Part shown: positions 36,222 through 46,735 of the stretch, in pieces
Position numbering within the stretch: position 1 is the stretch's first letter
Layout of the letters: every line of letters begins with the position of its first letter
DNA from: Coriobacteriaceae bacterium AM48-5
GTDB lineage: Bacteria; Actinomycetota; Coriobacteriia; Coriobacteriales; Coriobacteriaceae
Length of the DNA stretch: 56,198 nucleotides
Assembly (NCBI GenBank): GCA_027669525.1
Contig: JAQEDJ010000011.1
Location: 1 to 56,198 of the forward strand
Reading direction: 5' to 3'
Translations under genes and position numbers: made by a program
Notes under the pieces: model-generated
What the model saw: only the letters and a program-made list of their open reading frames with translations
Told to the model about the DNA's origin: nothing
Database searches by the model: none

Positions 36222-37136
36222 CTGCCTCATCTCCCTTCGTGTAGGAGCTGCGGAGCTTATAGCGCTCCCAAACCACGGGCACGCACAGGGCCACGGCGAC
36301 AATCACAGCAGAGAGCAGTTTCATGTCGTTGGCGTCCATGCCCAGCTGCAGCACGATGGCGCGGATGAGGAAGTACACCACGGAGCCAAAGACGGCGGAG
36401 GCCAGACGGACGGAGAACTGCGTGAGACCGCCGGGCAGCAGGCGGCCGAGCACCTCGCCGATGACGATGGCGGCAAGACCGATAACGATGGCGCCGGTGC
36501 CATGCCAATGTCGGCATACTTCTGGCTCTGGCAGATGAGCGCACCCGAAAGGCCAATGAGGGCGTTGGAGAGCACGAGGGCGATCATTTTGGTGGTGTTG
36601 GTGTTAACGCCCAGGGCGCGGATCATGTACTCGTTGTTGCCGGTGGCACGCAGCGCCGAGCCGATCTCGGTGCCAAAGAACCAGTACAGGATGGCGACGA
36701 TGGCCACGGCCAGCACAATGCCCAGGATAATGGCAACAGTGGACTGCGGCAGGCCCGTCATGTGGCTGACGGATGAGAAGATGGTGCCCTTGGCAAGAAT
36801 GGGCGTATTGGACTTGCCCATGATGCGCAGGTTGATGGACCACAGACTGATCTGCGTAAGGATTCCGGCGAGGATTGCGGGAATCTCAAAGACGGTGGTC
36901 AAGATGCCCGTGACGGCGCCCGCGATGGCGCCGGCGCACATGCCGGCCAGCACGGCGAGCAAGGGGTCGACGTTATTGTTGACGATGAGCACGGCGCAGA
37001 CACAGCCGCCGAGGGCAAAGCTGCCGTCGCAGGTCATATCGGGGATGTCGAGCAGGCGGAACGTGATAAACACGCCAAGCACCATGATGCCCCAGAGGAC
37101 GCCCTGCGAAACGGCGCCCTGCAATGCAATGAGCAT
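36214..37136 (-). CDS. ABC transporter permease (TrpY-type, frameshifted)
   Basis: Branched-chain-type permease with about eight membrane helices. It starts MLIALQGAVSQGVLWGIMVL and has the DGSFALGG and LIVNNNVDPLLA pattern of this class. One G is missing near 36497 (IGMGTGAIVIGLAA); repaired length is 307 residues with the ending SSYTKGDEADA. AGGAGG lies just upstream of the ATG. It is the middle gene of binding protein-permease-ATPase. Confidence 0.87.
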
Positions 37137-37229
37137 GCTTCATACCTCCTAGGATAGGGTGGACACGTGATTTTCCATAATAGCGGTACCAATGCATAAA
37201 AGAGCGGCGGACAGACGTTTTGTTTTACC

Positions 37230-37269
37230 TGAAACAAGCAGGGCGAACGCCGGCCTTTAGCGTTCGCCC
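37230..37269 (-). terminator. Hairpin between binding protein and permease genes
   Basis: On the minus strand GGGCGAACGC / GCGTTCGCCC is followed by TGCTTGTTT. It may partly end transcription so that the binding protein is made in excess, or protect its mRNA. Confidence 0.6.
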
Positions 37270-37340
37270 CAATGACTCAGATATTGAATAACGCGGCTGT
37301 GGCGCGCGTGCGGGCCCTAGACGCGTTACCGCGCATGGCG

Positions 37341-38320
37341 CTACTCGTCCAGAGCGGAAAGGTCGATGCCTAGGGCCTCGGCCATCTCGTCGTTCTTGAC
37401 GACGACCAGGTCCTTGCTCGAGAGGTGCTTGATCGGCATGTCCTCGGGCTTGGCCTCGCCCTTCAGGATCTTAACGGCCATCTCGCCCGCGGCGTAGCCC
37501 AGGTCCTTATAGTTGATGGAGAGGGTGAACAGGCCGCCGGCCATGCACATACCCTCCTCGCCGGTCACGAAGGGGAGCTTATTCTCCTTGCAGATCTGGC
37601 CGACCTGCGAAGCGCCCGCGGCGATGGTGTTGTCAGTGGGGGAGTACAGCGCGTCGACCTTGCCCACGGCAGACTCGACGACGGACTGAATCTCGTTGGA
37701 GCTCGAGACGGTGAAGTCGGTGTACTCGAGGCCCAGCTTGTCGAGCTCCTTCTTGGCGGCCTTGATCTGGACGTCGGAGTTGGACTCGGCGGTGCAGTAG
37801 AGCAGGCCGACCTTCTTAACGTCGGGCAGGACCTTCTGCATCATCTCGAGCTGCTCGGCGACCGGGGTGAGGTCGGAAGCGCCCGTGACGTTGGTGCCGG
37901 GCTTGTCGTTGTCCTGGACCAGGCCGGAGGCGGCGTAGTCGGTGATGGCACAGCCCACGATGGGGATATCGGCCGTGGCGCCGGCGGCAGCCTGCGCGGC
38001 GGGCGTGGCGATGGCATAAATCAGGCTGACGCTGTCGCCCACAAACTTGTCGGCAATGGACTTACACGTGGACTGGTCGTTCTGAGCGTTCTTCTGGTCG
38101 ATCTTGACCTTAAGACCGCTCTCCTTGATGGCCTTGACAAAGCCATCGTTGGCGGCGTCGAGTGCGGAGTGCTCGGTGAGCTGCAGAACGCCGATGGTGT
38201 AGTCGGAACCGGCGGCAGCAGAGCCGGAACCAGAGTTGCCGCCGCATCCGGCGAGCGGGGCGAGCGCGAGCAGGCCGGCGGAGACCAGAAGGCTCCTGCG
38301 GCTGATGGTGATGTCCTCAT
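37341..38320 (-). CDS. ABC transporter substrate-binding lipoprotein (ABC_sub_bind, TrpX-type; frameshifted at start)
   Basis: Extracytoplasmic binding protein of the adjacent transporter. With one A restored after the ATG at 38320 (ATG AGG ACA, read as ATG AAG GAC A) the N-terminus is MKDITISRRSLLVSAGLLAL with lipobox LAGC near 28. The mature protein begins YTIGVLQLTEHSALDAANDG, the typical start of the family, and contains IPIVGCAITDYAASGL and GLLYCTAESNSD. Corrected length is 326 residues. The ligand may be tryptophan or another amino acid; it cannot be decided from the sequence. Confidence 0.85.
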
Positions 38321-38480
38321 ATCATTACCCCCAGTATAAAAATGGCTGGAAACACTGCACTGGGACAAAGTGCAAGTGGGACTATAGTAGCGCTGATGTC
38401 CATTTTTACAACAGCCTGGCGGGTTTTTTAATACAGAATCGGATGGGCGGTACGGGTAGTCGAATGGGCGGCGGAGGGTC

Positions 38481-39265
38481 TTATGCGGCGGAGGAGGCGT
38501 CGTCCTCGTCCAGGCGGCGAAGAGCTTCTTGCCGTCGAGGAGACGTGTGGTGACGTTTCTCATTCGGCCGATCTCTACGGTACGCAACGTGTCATCGGCG
38601 CCTCGCGCGTCATAGACCGTTCCCAGCAAATACGAGATGCCGTCTCGTTGCTTGATGGCAAAGGGCCGGAGTGTCATCCGCGCCACTTCGACCTCTCCGC
38701 GTGCCGTGACACTCGAAATATCAAAACTCACCGTGGTTCCGTGGTCGATGGCCTGCTCGATGAGCTCGCAGGCATCGATGCGCTTGACGGGCGTGCGTGT
38801 GGCCTTGGTGGATTTGTCGCCTGCGCTTGGAGCAGGCTCGGGTGCATCGAGGTAGCCGCGAACGTCGGCACTCGCCATGGCGACCAGGTGCTGCGCCATG
38901 CTCTTTCGAATGGCGATGGGCGTGGAGCGGTTGCGCATGACCATGCCGTGGAGCCGGATGATCTCTTCGTCGGTGAGCGGACGGGTCAAGAGTCGATAGC
39001 CCACGCCGCGCTTGTACTCAATTTCGTATCCGGCATGGCGAAGTGCGGAGATGGCGGTGTAGATGCTGCGCCGCGCCGCGGAGATGGGCATGCGGGCGGG
39101 GTCGTCGGGATGGGCGAGGCGCCGGATCAACTCATCGGAAAGCATGGCCTTGTCCTCGCCGGTGTTTTCGCTTAATAGTTGCAGGATGCGAACGGCGCGA
39201 TAGGCTGCCATCGAGGCGGCGCCCCTCGTCGTGGTCTCGTAAGTTTCAACAGCGGTTTCGGTCAT
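38481..39265 (-). CDS. WYL-domain HTH transcriptional regulator (frameshifted near C-terminus)
   Basis: Regulator with an N-terminal winged helix (about 15-90: VRILQLLSENTGEDKAMLSD ... SIYTAISALRHAGYEIEYKR) and a C-terminal WYL-type ligand domain (about 155-250: TVSFDISSVTARGEVEVARM, RDGISYLLGTVYDARG). One C is missing near 38506; restored, the protein ends LFAALDEDDASSAA at 38481, 261 residues. Without repair it runs into the binding-protein gene. It may control the adjacent transporter, but nothing proves this. WYL proteins often respond to nucleotides or nucleic acids. Confidence 0.8.
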
Positions 39266-39441
39266 GGCGCCCACGTCCTTTCCGTTTTGGGTGGCGACGG
39301 TATGGAGCCTAGGACGCGGGGCTTTCCCAGGGGCGCAGAGCACTCTGGGCGGTCGGTGGCCGTCGGCAAGCGGCGGGTCGAGTTTTCAACAGCCCTGCCC
39401 AACTGACCAAAAACTTGCCAAAAGCTTGACGGATGCTGTTG

Positions 39442-39474
39442 AAAAAAGCGCCCCTCGGCTTGCCGAGAGGCGCT
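39442..39474 (-). terminator. Intrinsic terminator after asnS
   Basis: On the minus strand the stem AGCGCC-CTCGGC / GCCGAG-GGCGCT with a two-base loop is followed by TTTTTT. A larger inverted repeat TTTTCAACAGC (39383-39393) / GCTGTTGAAAA (39435-39445) surrounds the spacer. Confidence 0.88.
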
Positions 39475-39514
39475 GGCGTGATGCGCTGGAACGCGTTTGG
39501 TGGCGCTGTGGCGA

Positions 39515-40918
39515 TTAGAAGTCGGCGTTGCCCACGGTGCGCGGGTGCGGCAGGACGTCGCGGATGTTGCCCACGCCGGTGAGGTACATCACCAAGCGCT
39601 CGAAGCCCAGACCGTAGCCGGCGTGCTTGCAGGAACCGTAGCGGCGCAGGTCAAGGTAGTACTTGTACTGCTCGGGATTCATACCCAGATCCTTGATGCG
39701 GGCCTCGAGCAGATCCAGGCGCTCCTCGCGCTGGGAGCCGCCGATAATCTCGCCGATGCCCGGCACCAGGCAGTCGGCGGCGGCGACGGTCTTGCCGTCC
39801 TCGTTCATGCGCATGTAGAACGCCTTGATCTCGGCCGGGTAGTCGGTCACAAAAGTCGGTCGCTTAAAGTGCTCCTCGGTCAGGAAGCGCTCGTGCTCGG
39901 TCTGCAGGTCGATGCCCCAGCTCACGGGATAGTCAAACTTGTGACCGGCGGCGACGGCCTGCTCCAGGATTTCGACGGCCTCGGTGTAGGTAACGCGGGC
40001 AAAGTCGGAGTTTGCCACATGGTCCAGGCGCTCGATCAGGCCCTTGTCCACAAACTTGTTGAGCATGTTGAGCTCGTCGGGGCAGGTGGCCATAACGTCC
40101 TTAAGGACGTACTTGAGCATGGCCTCGGCGTTATCCATGTAGTCGTTCAGGTCGGCAAAGGCCATCTCGGGCTCGATCATCCAAAACTCGGCGGCGTGGC
40201 GCGTGGTGTTGGAGTTTTCGGCGCGGAAGGTGGGGCCAAAGGTGTACACGTCGCCAAAGGCCATGGCAAAGTTCTCGGCATTGAGCTGGCCGGACACGGT
40301 AAGGCTCGCGTGCTTGCCAAAGAAGTCCTGGCTCCAGTCGACCTCGCCGGACTCGGTGAGGGGCGGGTTTTTGGGGTCAAGCGTGGTCACGCGGAACATC
40401 TCGCCGGCACCCTCGCAGTCACTCGTGGTGATGATGGGGGTGTTGACGTAGACAAAGCCTTGCTCCTGGAAGAAGCGGTGGATGGCGGCAGCCGCGACAG
40501 AGCGGATGCGGAACACGGCGCGGAACAGGTTAGTGCGCGGGCGCAGGTGCTGCTGGGTGCGCAGGAACTCGACGGTTGCGCGCTTCTTCTGCAGCGGGTA
40601 ATCCGGGGCGCTCGCGCCCTCGACCTCGATGGAAGTGGCAGAAAGCTCGAAAGGCTGGGGCGCATCGGGGGTCAGCTTGACGGTGCCGGTGCAAATGAGT
40701 GCGGCCGAGACGTTTTGATGGGCGATCTCGTCGTAGTTGTCGAGTGCCTCGCGGTTCATGACGACTTGCAGGTCGCGGAAGCAGCTGCCGTCGTTGAGCG
40801 TAACAAAGCCAAAGTTCTTCATGTCGCGGACGGACTTGACCCAGCCGGCGACGGTGACGGTCTGGCCGCCGAGCGACTCGGCGTCGGCATAGAGCTGCGC
40901 GATTTTGGTGCGGTTCAC
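39515..40918 (-). CDS. asnS: Asparaginyl-tRNA synthetase
   Basis: Class IIb synthetase for tRNA-Asn. The N-terminal OB-fold domain has [24 protein letters not shown] (about 17-40, core GWVKSVRD). Motif 2 lies around [20 protein letters not shown] and motif 3 around [20 protein letters not shown]. Length 467 residues, intact. I prefer GTG at 40918 because GGGAGG sits five bases before it; the ATG codons at 40930 and 40954 would place that Shine-Dalgarno inside the gene. Confidence 0.93.
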   Translation of the reverse strand: MNRTKIAQLYADAESLGGQTVTVAGWVKSVRDMKNFGFVTLNDGSCFRDLQVVMNREALDNYDEIAHQNVSAALICTGTVKLTPDAPQPFELSATSIEVEGASAPDYPLQKKRATVEFLRTQQHLRPRTNLFRAVFRIRSVAAAAIHRFFQEQGFVYVNTPIITTSDCEGAGEMFRVTTLDPKNPPLTESGEVDWSQDFFGKHASLTVSGQLNAENFAMAFGDVYTFGPTFRAENSNTTRHAAEFWMIEPEMAFADLNDYMDNAEAMLKYVLKDVMATCPDELNMLNKFVDKGLIERLDHVANSDFARVTYTEAVEILEQAVAAGHKFDYPVSWGIDLQTEHERFLTEEHFKRPTFVTDYPAEIKAFYMRMNEDGKTVAAADCLVPGIGEIIGGSQREERLDLLEARIKDLGMNPEQYKYYLDLRRYGSCKHAGYGLGFERLVMYLTGVGNIRDVLPHPRTVGNADF

Positions 40919-41024
40919 GTATCCTCCCATAACGGTTGAATGATAGTTATCCATACAGTTCGATATTCTAGCAGCTCGGCTCATTTGGGCTATACAGATA
41001 AGGCATTGGCGGGATGGTTTTTCA

Positions 41025-41062
41025 AACGAAAAGCGCCCGCGGCCAAATGGTCGCGGGCGCTT
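41025..41062 (-). terminator. Intrinsic terminator after the PTS IIA gene
   Basis: Eleven-base-pair stem AAGCGCCCGCG / CGCGGGCGCTT, followed on the minus strand by TTCGTTT. Confidence 0.85.
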
Positions 41063-41099
41063 GACGAGGTGCCTTTTGGCTGTGTGGCGCGGGGCCTGG

Positions 41100-41662
41100 C
41101 TACTTGGTCTTGGCAACCAGCAGCGGGTCGCCAAGCTTGACGAGCGGGTTGCCGCCGATAAGCGTTCCAGACTCGCCGACATGGTCGATGCTCTTAAGAC
41201 GATCGAGCTCGGAGACGATGACGGTCACGATGTCCTCGTGGCCGGCGGCCTTGATGGCCTCGCGATCGAAGCTGATGAGCGGCTGGCCGGCCTTGACCAC
41301 ATCGCCCATCTCGACAAAGCGGGCAAAACCCTTGCCGTTCATTTCCACGGTGCCCAGGCCAACATGGATGAATACGCGCAGACCGTCCTCGGTAATCATG
41401 CCGATGGAGTGGTTGGTGACAGTGGTGGCGCCGATGCGGCCGTTGGCGGGCGCATAGATGGTGCCGGTAATGGGCTCGATGCCATAGCCTGGCCAAGCAT
41501 GCCCGAGGCGATCGTCTCGTCGGGAACCTCGTCCAGGCTGACGAGCACGCCGTTGACGGGGGCATAGATGACGCCTTCGCGGGTGGCGAAGCTCGCTGCG
41601 GGCGGAACGGACGCCTCGCCGGTCGAGGTGAAGGTGGACTTAAGCGAATCGAGCAGACCCAT
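41100..41662 (-). CDS. PTS glucose-type EIIA component (frameshifted)
   Basis: Soluble phosphocarrier that takes phosphate from HPr and passes it to a sugar EIIB. The Crr fold is seen from [25 protein letters not shown] sequence (about 30-45), and the phosphorylated His lies in [19 protein letters not shown] (about 110). The second conserved His is in TVTNHSIGM. One G is missing near 41489 ([11 protein letters not shown]); corrected length is 187 residues. No HPr, EI, EIIB or EIIC gene is nearby, so it serves partners elsewhere and may regulate as Crr does. Confidence 0.87.
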
Positions 41663-41709
41663 AGTTGCCTCCAACTTAAATAGGCGCATATCGCGCGTTT
41701 GGTTTGCCG

Positions 41710-41719
41710 GAAACGTTTC
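41710..41719. promoter_or_regulatory. LacI-type operator-like palindrome
   Basis: GAAACGTTTC lies 48 bases upstream of the PTS IIA start and could serve the divergent promoter region. It has the central CG and A/T flanks of LacI/GalR-family sites. No matching regulator is in the window. Confidence 0.4.
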
Positions 41720-41906
41720 ATATCTGTTTCGCGGCTTGGTCAACACCCCCTATTCTACGCTGCTCAGCGATACCTCTGAGCTGGGATTATGTGATATATC
41801 AGTTGAAGGGAAACTTATTGCTGGCGTGTTTCTGCGTCACGGGTTCAAGTGGGGTACGCTTGAAGGCGAAAAACAATGGCGCTTAATTTGCGCGAAGGGA
41901 GCACAT

Positions 41907-42809
41907 ATGATTGTCGAGAACCATGCGCTGTGGGGCGAGGAGCCGACCGAGGAATATCCGGCGACGTTTACGTATTTGGGTGCCGAACCGCTGCCCGATA
42001 AACCGAATGGCCGCCGCCCTGCCGTGATTATCTGCGGCGGAGGTGCGTTTACGCATATCGCTCCGCATGAGCAGGATCCCGTGGCGTTTGCGTTTTTGGA
42101 TCACGGTTACCAGGCCTTTGTGCTCAACTATGTCACAAGTTCTACGGGTGACGTGAGCTTTCCGCACCCCCAGGCAGATCTTGCCAAGATGGTCGCCACG
42201 GTGCGTGCGAATGCCGACGAGTGGCATGTCGATCCCAAGCGCGTGTGCGTCGTGGGCTTTTCTGCTGGCGGCATGATTTGCGCCTCGCTGGCAACGCAGT
42301 GGAAGACCGGACCTTTCGCGGGCCTTGCCGGGGCTCGTCCGGAGGATATTCGTCCCGACGCCGTGGTGCTGGGCTATCCGTTGCTCGACCTTGCCTATGT
42401 GCGCGATATGCAGACGCGCGACCCGCGCATCGACCTGCGCGTGCCCAAGACGGGTGGCAAGACGGGGCGCGATTTGCTCAACGACTATCTGTCGATGGTG
42501 ACGGGCGGCGAGGCGACCGATGAGCACCTGGCCGACATTTGCCCTACCACGCACGTTTCGCGTCAGATGCCGCCAACCTTTGTGTGGGGCGTGTCCGACG
42601 ACAAGACGGCGCCGATCGCACAGGTCTACCCGTTTGCCCAGCGCATGGCCGAGGAGGGCGTCGTATGCGAGATGCACGTCTTTGACCAAGGTGGTCACGG
42701 CCTTTCGCTCGGCAACGCCAATACCGCGGTCGATAACGAGGACAAGCAGGTGGCGGTCCGTCCATGGATTCGCCTAGCCTTCCGCTTCCTGGAGCGCCAC
42801 GGTTTCTAG
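41907..42809 (+). CDS. Alpha/beta-hydrolase, BD-FAE/acetyl esterase-like
   Basis: Cytoplasmic esterase of 300 residues without a signal peptide. The oxyanion-hole segment is AVIICGGGAFTHIAPHEQDP (about 35-54), the nucleophile elbow GFSAGG (about 112-117), the Asp is probably in WGVSDDKTAPI (about 230), and the His in FDQGGHGLSLGN (about 258). This is the pattern of carbohydrate acetyl or feruloyl esterases. The ATG at 41907 has GAAGGGAG six bases upstream; an open frame extends further upstream but is not supported. It is divergent from the PTS IIA gene. Confidence 0.82.
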   Translation: MIVENHALWGEEPTEEYPATFTYLGAEPLPDKPNGRRPAVIICGGGAFTHIAPHEQDPVAFAFLDHGYQAFVLNYVTSSTGDVSFPHPQADLAKMVATVRANADEWHVDPKRVCVVGFSAGGMICASLATQWKTGPFAGLAGARPEDIRPDAVVLGYPLLDLAYVRDMQTRDPRIDLRVPKTGGKTGRDLLNDYLSMVTGGEATDEHLADICPTTHVSRQMPPTFVWGVSDDKTAPIAQVYPFAQRMAEEGVVCEMHVFDQGGHGLSLGNANTAVDNEDKQVAVRPWIRLAFRFLERHGF

Positions 42810-42818
42810 ACCGCGCAG

Positions 42819-42888
42819 CACGAGAGTGGATAATCTCCCATTTTTTGGTCTGCTTTTCGACAAAAACGGGGGATTATCCACTCTCGTG
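42819..42888. repeat. 70-nt foldback element
   Basis: Perfect 17-bp arms CACGAGAGTGGATAATC / GATTATCCACTCTCGTG, with further partial pairing CCCATTTTT / AAAAACGGG inside. It lies in the spacer between convergent genes and may terminate both. Confidence 0.78.
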
Positions 42889-42922
42889 AGATGGGCGTCT
42901 GATAGCTTTCCTTGTTGTATTT

Positions 42923-43573
42923 CTACCAAACGGTGAACTGGGCGTTTTCCGTGTTCCAATGGACATCGCGAACGTAGTCGCGCACGCCCGTCGCGTCTCG
43001 TGCTTCGAACAACTCAAGAATATGAGCATGTTCGTTGTTGGCTTTATTGAGCAGTTTGCAAGCCGTCTCTTGGTCAACAGTCTCGTAATCGCGCTTGATA
43101 AAGCAACGCTCGAGCTGCGAGATCATATCGCGCAGACGGTCGTTGCCACAGCGGTTGAAGTACGTAAGGTGAAAGTCTCGCTGAATGTCGTCATACTTAC
43201 GGATGAGACCGCCTTGGATCGCGAGGTCCATGGAGCCGACGAGAAATTTCAGCTGCGTAATATCGTCGTCAGTTAGATTCGGACAGGCGAGATATGCGGC
43301 CTGCCCGTCGAGCGGCCCCATAATCTCAAAGACTTCAACGGCGTTTTGCTGATCGAACCCACGGACGCGGAATCCGCGGCGGGGGAGATTGTCCAGATAG
43401 CCGTCGCTTGCGAGCTGGATGAGCGCTTCGCGGACCGGCGTGCGCGACACGCCCATGGCATCGCAGATCGCCTGCTCGCTCAGCCGGTCGCCGGCCGAAA
43501 GCTCGCCGGCGTCAATACGGCTCGAAATATAGTCGTATACGTGGTCCTTCAGGGGCTTTCTGAGCGTTTCCAT
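42923..43573 (-). CDS. GntR family regulator with FCD domain
   Basis: One-component regulator of 216 residues. The winged helix spans about 8-72 (LSEQAICDAMGVSRTPVREALIQLA holds the recognition helix). The all-helical FCD ligand domain covers about 85-210 with the metal-site pattern DIQRDFHLTYFNRCGND and NEHAHILELFEARD. It is divergent from the DDAH-antiporter operon, and a GntR-type palindrome lies before that operon, so it probably controls it. The ligand may be an arginine-related compound. Confidence 0.87.
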   Translation of the reverse strand: METLRKPLKDHVYDYISSRIDAGELSAGDRLSEQAICDAMGVSRTPVREALIQLASDGYLDNLPRRGFRVRGFDQQNAVEVFEIMGPLDGQAAYLACPNLTDDDITQLKFLVGSMDLAIQGGLIRKYDDIQRDFHLTYFNRCGNDRLRDMISQLERCFIKRDYETVDQETACKLLNKANNEHAHILELFEARDATGVRDYVRDVHWNTENAQFTVW

Positions 43574-43720
43574 GAGCCTATGTTCCTTAACGGTATATTT
43601 CTAAAAGCAAATACGTTTCACTTGAATAGCTCAGTTGAATTATAGAACGACCAGCTAAATCATGCTACTTTGCGCCGATACGTAAGAATACGCTTACCGA
43701 AGAATACCTACCGTTCAGGA

Positions 43721-43737
43721 TTGTATACAATATACAA
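43721..43737 (+). promoter_or_regulatory. GntR-type operator upstream of the DDAH operon
   Basis: TTGTATACAATATACAA contains the perfect palindrome TTGTATACAA, typical of FCD-class GntR sites. It is about 90 bases before the DDAH gene. A second inverted repeat CGTAAG / CTTACCG lies at about 43681-43699. Confidence 0.65.
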
Positions 43738-43828
43738 AACAGGAAAACCGCCCTAAGATAAAGCCATCGAAAGGAAGGCGGGCGCGAAGAAGTCCCGCTC
43801 TCTGCTAAGAGATCCAAGGAGGATCATC

Positions 43829-44603
43829 ATGACCAAGTTCAGCCACGTCATCATCCGCCGCCCCGGCAAGTCCCTGAGCAATGGCATCACGAGTGCCCCC
43901 GAGCTTGGCCAGCCCATCTACGAGCGCGCCATCGAGGAGCACTACGATTATGAGCATGCGCTCGAGCAGTGCGGCGTTGACGTGTCGGTGCTGCCGGCAC
44001 TCGAGCAGTATCCCGACAGCTGCTTCGTCGAAGATCCGGCCGTTATCACTCGCTGCGGCGCCATCATTACCAACCCCGGCGCCGATAGCCGCAACGGCGA
44101 GAAGGACGAGATTGAGCCGGCCGTCCGTCGCTTCTTTGACGACGAGCATGTCAAGCACATCGTTTCTCCGGGCACGCTTGACGGCGGCGACGTCATGATG
44201 GTCGGTGACCATTTCTACGTCGGTCGCTCCGCTCGTACCAACGAAGAGGCATTCGCCAGTTCTGTGAGATTCTCGAGGGCTGGGGCCTCGAGGGTTCTGA
44301 GGTTCCGCTGGAGGAGGTCCTGCACCTCAAGACGGGCGTCAACTACATCGAGGACAACAACATGCTCGTCTCTGGTGAGTTCATCGATAAGCCTGACTTT
44401 GCCCAGTACAACAAGATCGTCGTGCCCGAGGACGAGGCGTACGGCGCCAACTGCATCTGGGTCAACGGTACGGTCATCGTTGCCGAGGGCTATCCGACTG
44501 TGCTCAAGGCCGTGCAGGATCTGGCTACAAGACACTCGTCGTCGACACCTCCGAGTATCGCAAGGTCGACGGCGGCCTTTCTTGCCTGTCGCTGCGCTTC
44601 TAA
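43829..44603 (+). CDS. Dimethylarginine dimethylaminohydrolase family protein (two frameshifts)
   Basis: Guanidino-group hydrolase, cytoplasmic. The family pattern is complete: VIIRRPGKSLSNGIT, YPDSCFVEDPAVI with the substrate Asp/Glu, the catalytic His region LDGGDVMMVGDHFYVG, and the nucleophile Cys in GGLSCLSLRF at the C-terminus. One G is lost near 44250 (NEEGIRQFCEI) and one near 44524 (DLGYKTLVVD); corrected length is 258 residues. The reaction would give citrulline plus dimethylamine from methylated arginine; some relatives act on arginine itself, which cannot be excluded. Confidence 0.87.
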
Positions 44604-44638
44604 CGCGATAGCTGTAACAGTCTGATGATCGCTTGACC

Positions 44639-44682
44639 GATGGCCCGGCACCCGATTCGGGACGTCCGGGCCATCTTTCGTT
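44639..44682 (+). terminator. Intrinsic terminator between DDAH and antiporter genes
   Basis: Stem GATGGCCCGG / CCGGGCCATC followed by TTTCGTTC. It may let only part of the transcription reach the antiporter gene. Confidence 0.8.
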
Positions 44683-44712
44683 CGATCACATGATGAAGGG
44701 GGTGCACATACA

Positions 44713-46175
44713 ATGGCCTCTAAAACTTCTAACGACGAGATTATCGACCCCAATGGTCTGGATCTCTTCCGTCTGACCATGATGGTCATCACTGCGAGCA
44801 TCTGCGGCGGTATCTTTTCTCTTGCCGGCGATATGGCGGCAGGCGGAGCCAATACCGGTGCGGTTATCGTCTCGTGGGGAATTTGCTTTATTGGCGTCTT
44901 TGCGTTGATGATGGTGTTCAACGGTTTGTCTCAAGCCCGTCCCGACCTGACCGGTGGCATCTATGCATACGCTGCGGCCGGTTTTGGCGATTACATTGGA
45001 TTCAACTCCGCCTGGGGCTACTGGATCAGCGCATGCCTTTCCAACGTGAGCTTTGCACTTTTGCTGTTTAGCGCGCTGGGCTATTTCTTCCCTGCGTTTG
45101 GCGCGGGCAACAACCTGCTTTCTATCGTCTGCGCCAGCGTGTTTTTGTGGTTCCTTACCGCCCTTGTGCTTCGTGGCGTTAAGGAGGCTGCGGGCATTAA
45201 CACGATTGTCACCTTGGCGAAGCTGGTGCCGCTGGGACTCTTTGTGCTGAGCATTGTGCTCCTGGGCAAGTTCAACGTCGATATCTTTATGGACAACTTC
45301 TGGGGAGAGCCGGCTGGTCCTGGCTTTGGCGAGCAGGTTGTCTCGACCATGATTGCCCTTGTCTGGGTCTTCACGGGCATCGAGGGCGCCGTTGTCATCT
45401 CGGGCCGCGCAAAGTACGTGCGTGACGTCGGTCGCTCGACGGCGCTCGGATTTGCGGCGGTCTTTGTCCTGTATTTGATTATTTCTATGCTGTCGCTCGG
45501 CATTATGCCGCGAGAGGAGATGGCACAGCTTGCAACGCCCTCCATGGCGGGAATTCTCGAGTGCGCAATCGGTCCGGTTGGTGCTGCCATCGTAAACCTT
45601 GGCGTTATCCTTTCGTTGGTCGGCGCGCTGCTGGGCTATGTCATCATTGCGTCCGAGACGCCGTTCGAGCGGCGCGCCAGGGATCCTTCCCGCTGGCGTT
45701 TGCCAAGACGAACAAGCACGACGCCCCGGTGGTAACGGTTCTCGTGAGCTCCGGCATTACGCAGCTCTTCTTGATCGTGTCGTATGTGGCGGCGAGCACC
45801 TACCAGTTCTTCTATAGCTGCGCAGTCAACACGATTCTGGTTCCGTATGTCTGCTCGGCTGCCTATTACATGGTGATTGGCTGGAAGAACGAGCATCTGG
45901 ACGGGCCGCATGCGCCCAGCGTCGGCAAAGCCCGCTTCTTCGGTACGCTCGGCTTCATCTACACATTGTTCCTGGTGTGGTCGACGGGTCTTCAGGGCGT
46001 TATGATCACGACGATTCTTTTTGCTCCGGCCATTCCCGTTTATATGCTGGGCGAGCGAGGCCGCGGTAAACCGGTGCTTCCGCATCTGCACGACAAGCTG
46101 ATCGCAGCGGTGGTCATTGTCGTGGCAATCATTTCGCTGTATCTGCACTTTGCCGGCATTGCGCCGATAGTCTAA
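44713..46175 (+). CDS. APC family amino acid antiporter, ArcD/LysI-like (frameshifted)
   Basis: Membrane antiporter of about 12 helices. The substrate-site start LTMMVITASICGGIFSLAGD (helix 1, about 20-39) and the helix 6 segment ALVWVFTGIEGAVVISGRA (about 215-233) match the basic amino acid/polyamine antiporters of the APC group. One G is missing near 45668 (ETPFEAARQGSFPLAFA); corrected length is 487 residues. Placed after the DDAH gene, it likely exchanges an arginine-type substrate for ornithine or citrulline, which is inference from context. Confidence 0.84.
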
Positions 46176-46288
46176 GACTGCGGCAAGCTTCATCGCTTGG
46201 TAAGCCGACGGAGGCATCGCGTGCCGGTGCCGTTCGGTAATCCATAACTGACGTGGGCCTCTGTAACGTGCCTTTGTGAGCGCCCACC

Positions 46289-46328
46289 AAGCCCGCGCAG
46301 GTGACATTTGTTGCCAGCGCGGGCTTTT
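46289..46328 (+). terminator. Intrinsic terminator after antiporter
   Basis: Stem AAGCCCGCGC / GCGCGGGCTT followed by TTGTTG. Confidence 0.85.
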
Positions 46329-46465
46329 GTTGTTGCGGCGAAATGCTGCCGGCAGCTGGGGACGTTCCTATTGTGCCGGCACCCTGGGACACTCCTTGGA
46401 TGTTCCGCATGCGACGGAGGGAACGGATCATTTTGTCGAGGGGCGGGCGGCTGCTTCGGTCCTCG

Positions 46466-46654
46466 GGGAACCGCGTCCCGTTTCGAGAGCAGATTCCGGG
46501 CCGCAGTTTCCCCGAGGGCTCCATTGGGAAATTGCATCCCAGTCTGAGCGCCGATTCCGGGCTGCAGTTTCCGCTAGATGCCTCAACCGGAAAGCCCATC
46601 CCGTTTAGGTGTTCCGGAGTGGGATTCGGTTTCCGCAGCAGGCCCGTCTGGGAA
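46466..46654. repeat. Degenerate tandem repeat, about 60-62 bp times three
   Basis: Units starting near 46466, 46526 and 46588, with a partial fourth at 46650, share GGGAA-N-CRTCCC, then GATTCCGGGC and GCAGTTTCC. The units have diverged strongly. The rest of 46329-46811 shows no gene I recognise before feoAB. Confidence 0.6.
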
Positions 46655-46735
46655 GCAATGGCCCAGAATCCCCCCTGCACCGATCTGTTGATTGAACATC
46701 GTTGCATGTTCGCGCTATCATGCATGGTTAAAATT

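Noticed and set aside
41568..41906. Upstream extension of the esterase frame
   Set aside because: It overlaps the PTS IIA gene on the other strand and has no ribosome site; the ATG at 41907 has one and starts the recognisable fold.
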